Below, piece by piece: positions 39,274 to 39,294 of a DNA stretch of 39,294 nucleotides. Source of the DNA: an uncultured Solobacterium sp. (GTDB taxonomy: Bacteria; Bacillota_I; Bacilli_A; Erysipelotrichales; Erysipelotrichaceae). The stretch's first letter is position 1. Every line of letters begins with the position of its first letter. Location: the NCBI GenBank assembly GCA_900546285.1, contig URCJ01000012.1, forward strand, positions 1 through 39,294. Reading direction: 5' to 3'. The notes under the pieces were generated by a model. The model was given only the letters and a program-made list of their open reading frames with translations. It made no database searches and was not told where the DNA came from. The position numbers and the translations under genes are program-made.

Positions 39274-39294
39274 ACCGAATACTCCCATAATCAA

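Overview
The window is AT-rich, uses TGA as stop and Shine-Dalgarno-led genes, and carries Firmicute-type clusters (rsmE-mtaB, rpsU, infC-rpmI-rplT, nusB-xseA-xseB-ispA-dxs-recN). It most likely comes from the chromosome of a low-GC Gram-positive gut-type bacterium in or near the Erysipelotrichales; that placement is inference from gene content. No phage, IS element, CRISPR array or rRNA was seen.

Layout. 0-5.5 kb: a housekeeping operon (PHP phosphatase, CNNM/CorC transporter, RsmE, MtaB, a MurE-like protein that has lost its catalytic motifs), followed by rpsU with its own strong promoter and terminator. 5.75-13.25 kb: the accessory region. It holds a 65-aa secreted Cys-rich peptide next to an HTH plus TPR-like regulator (RRNPP-like), two 15-18-codon mini-ORFs sharing an ARYKNGD core, a secreted Gly-rich protein, three membrane-anchored or lipoprotein paralogs built from two domains (A, A+B, B), and a two-permease MacB-type ABC exporter. 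A TTRTGACCWAAT element recurs three times ahead of these units. It looks like a peptide-regulated, bacteriocin-like secretion and immunity island, though no toxin family is recognised.

13.3-23.1 kb: phoH, a diacylglycerol-kinase-family gene, rdgB, a TIGR01906 membrane protein, trmL, a YfcE-like phosphodiesterase, a serpin-SH3 lipoprotein, an antiporter-mgtC operon, a maa-like acetyltransferase and a TraX-family membrane protein. 23.1-26.1 kb: infC (starting at AUA behind a structured leader), rpmI, rplT, tRNA-Glu(CUC) and convergent gltX. 26.1-31.2 kb: TSCPD protein, DUF885 lipoprotein, lspA, rluD-type synthase, rhomboid protease and dCMP deaminase, tightly overlapped. 31.2-39.1 kb: DUF5662 gene, then nusB-xseA-xseB-ispA-dxs-recN-deoB. 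The last 200 bases hold what looks like a type I toxin-antitoxin pair (holin-like peptide against a convergent RNA).

Two cross-cutting patterns stand out. At least eight genes have a -10 hexamer 6-7 bases before their ATG and no ribosome-binding site, which implies leaderless mRNAs. Several divergent gene pairs share symmetric, overlapping -10 elements.
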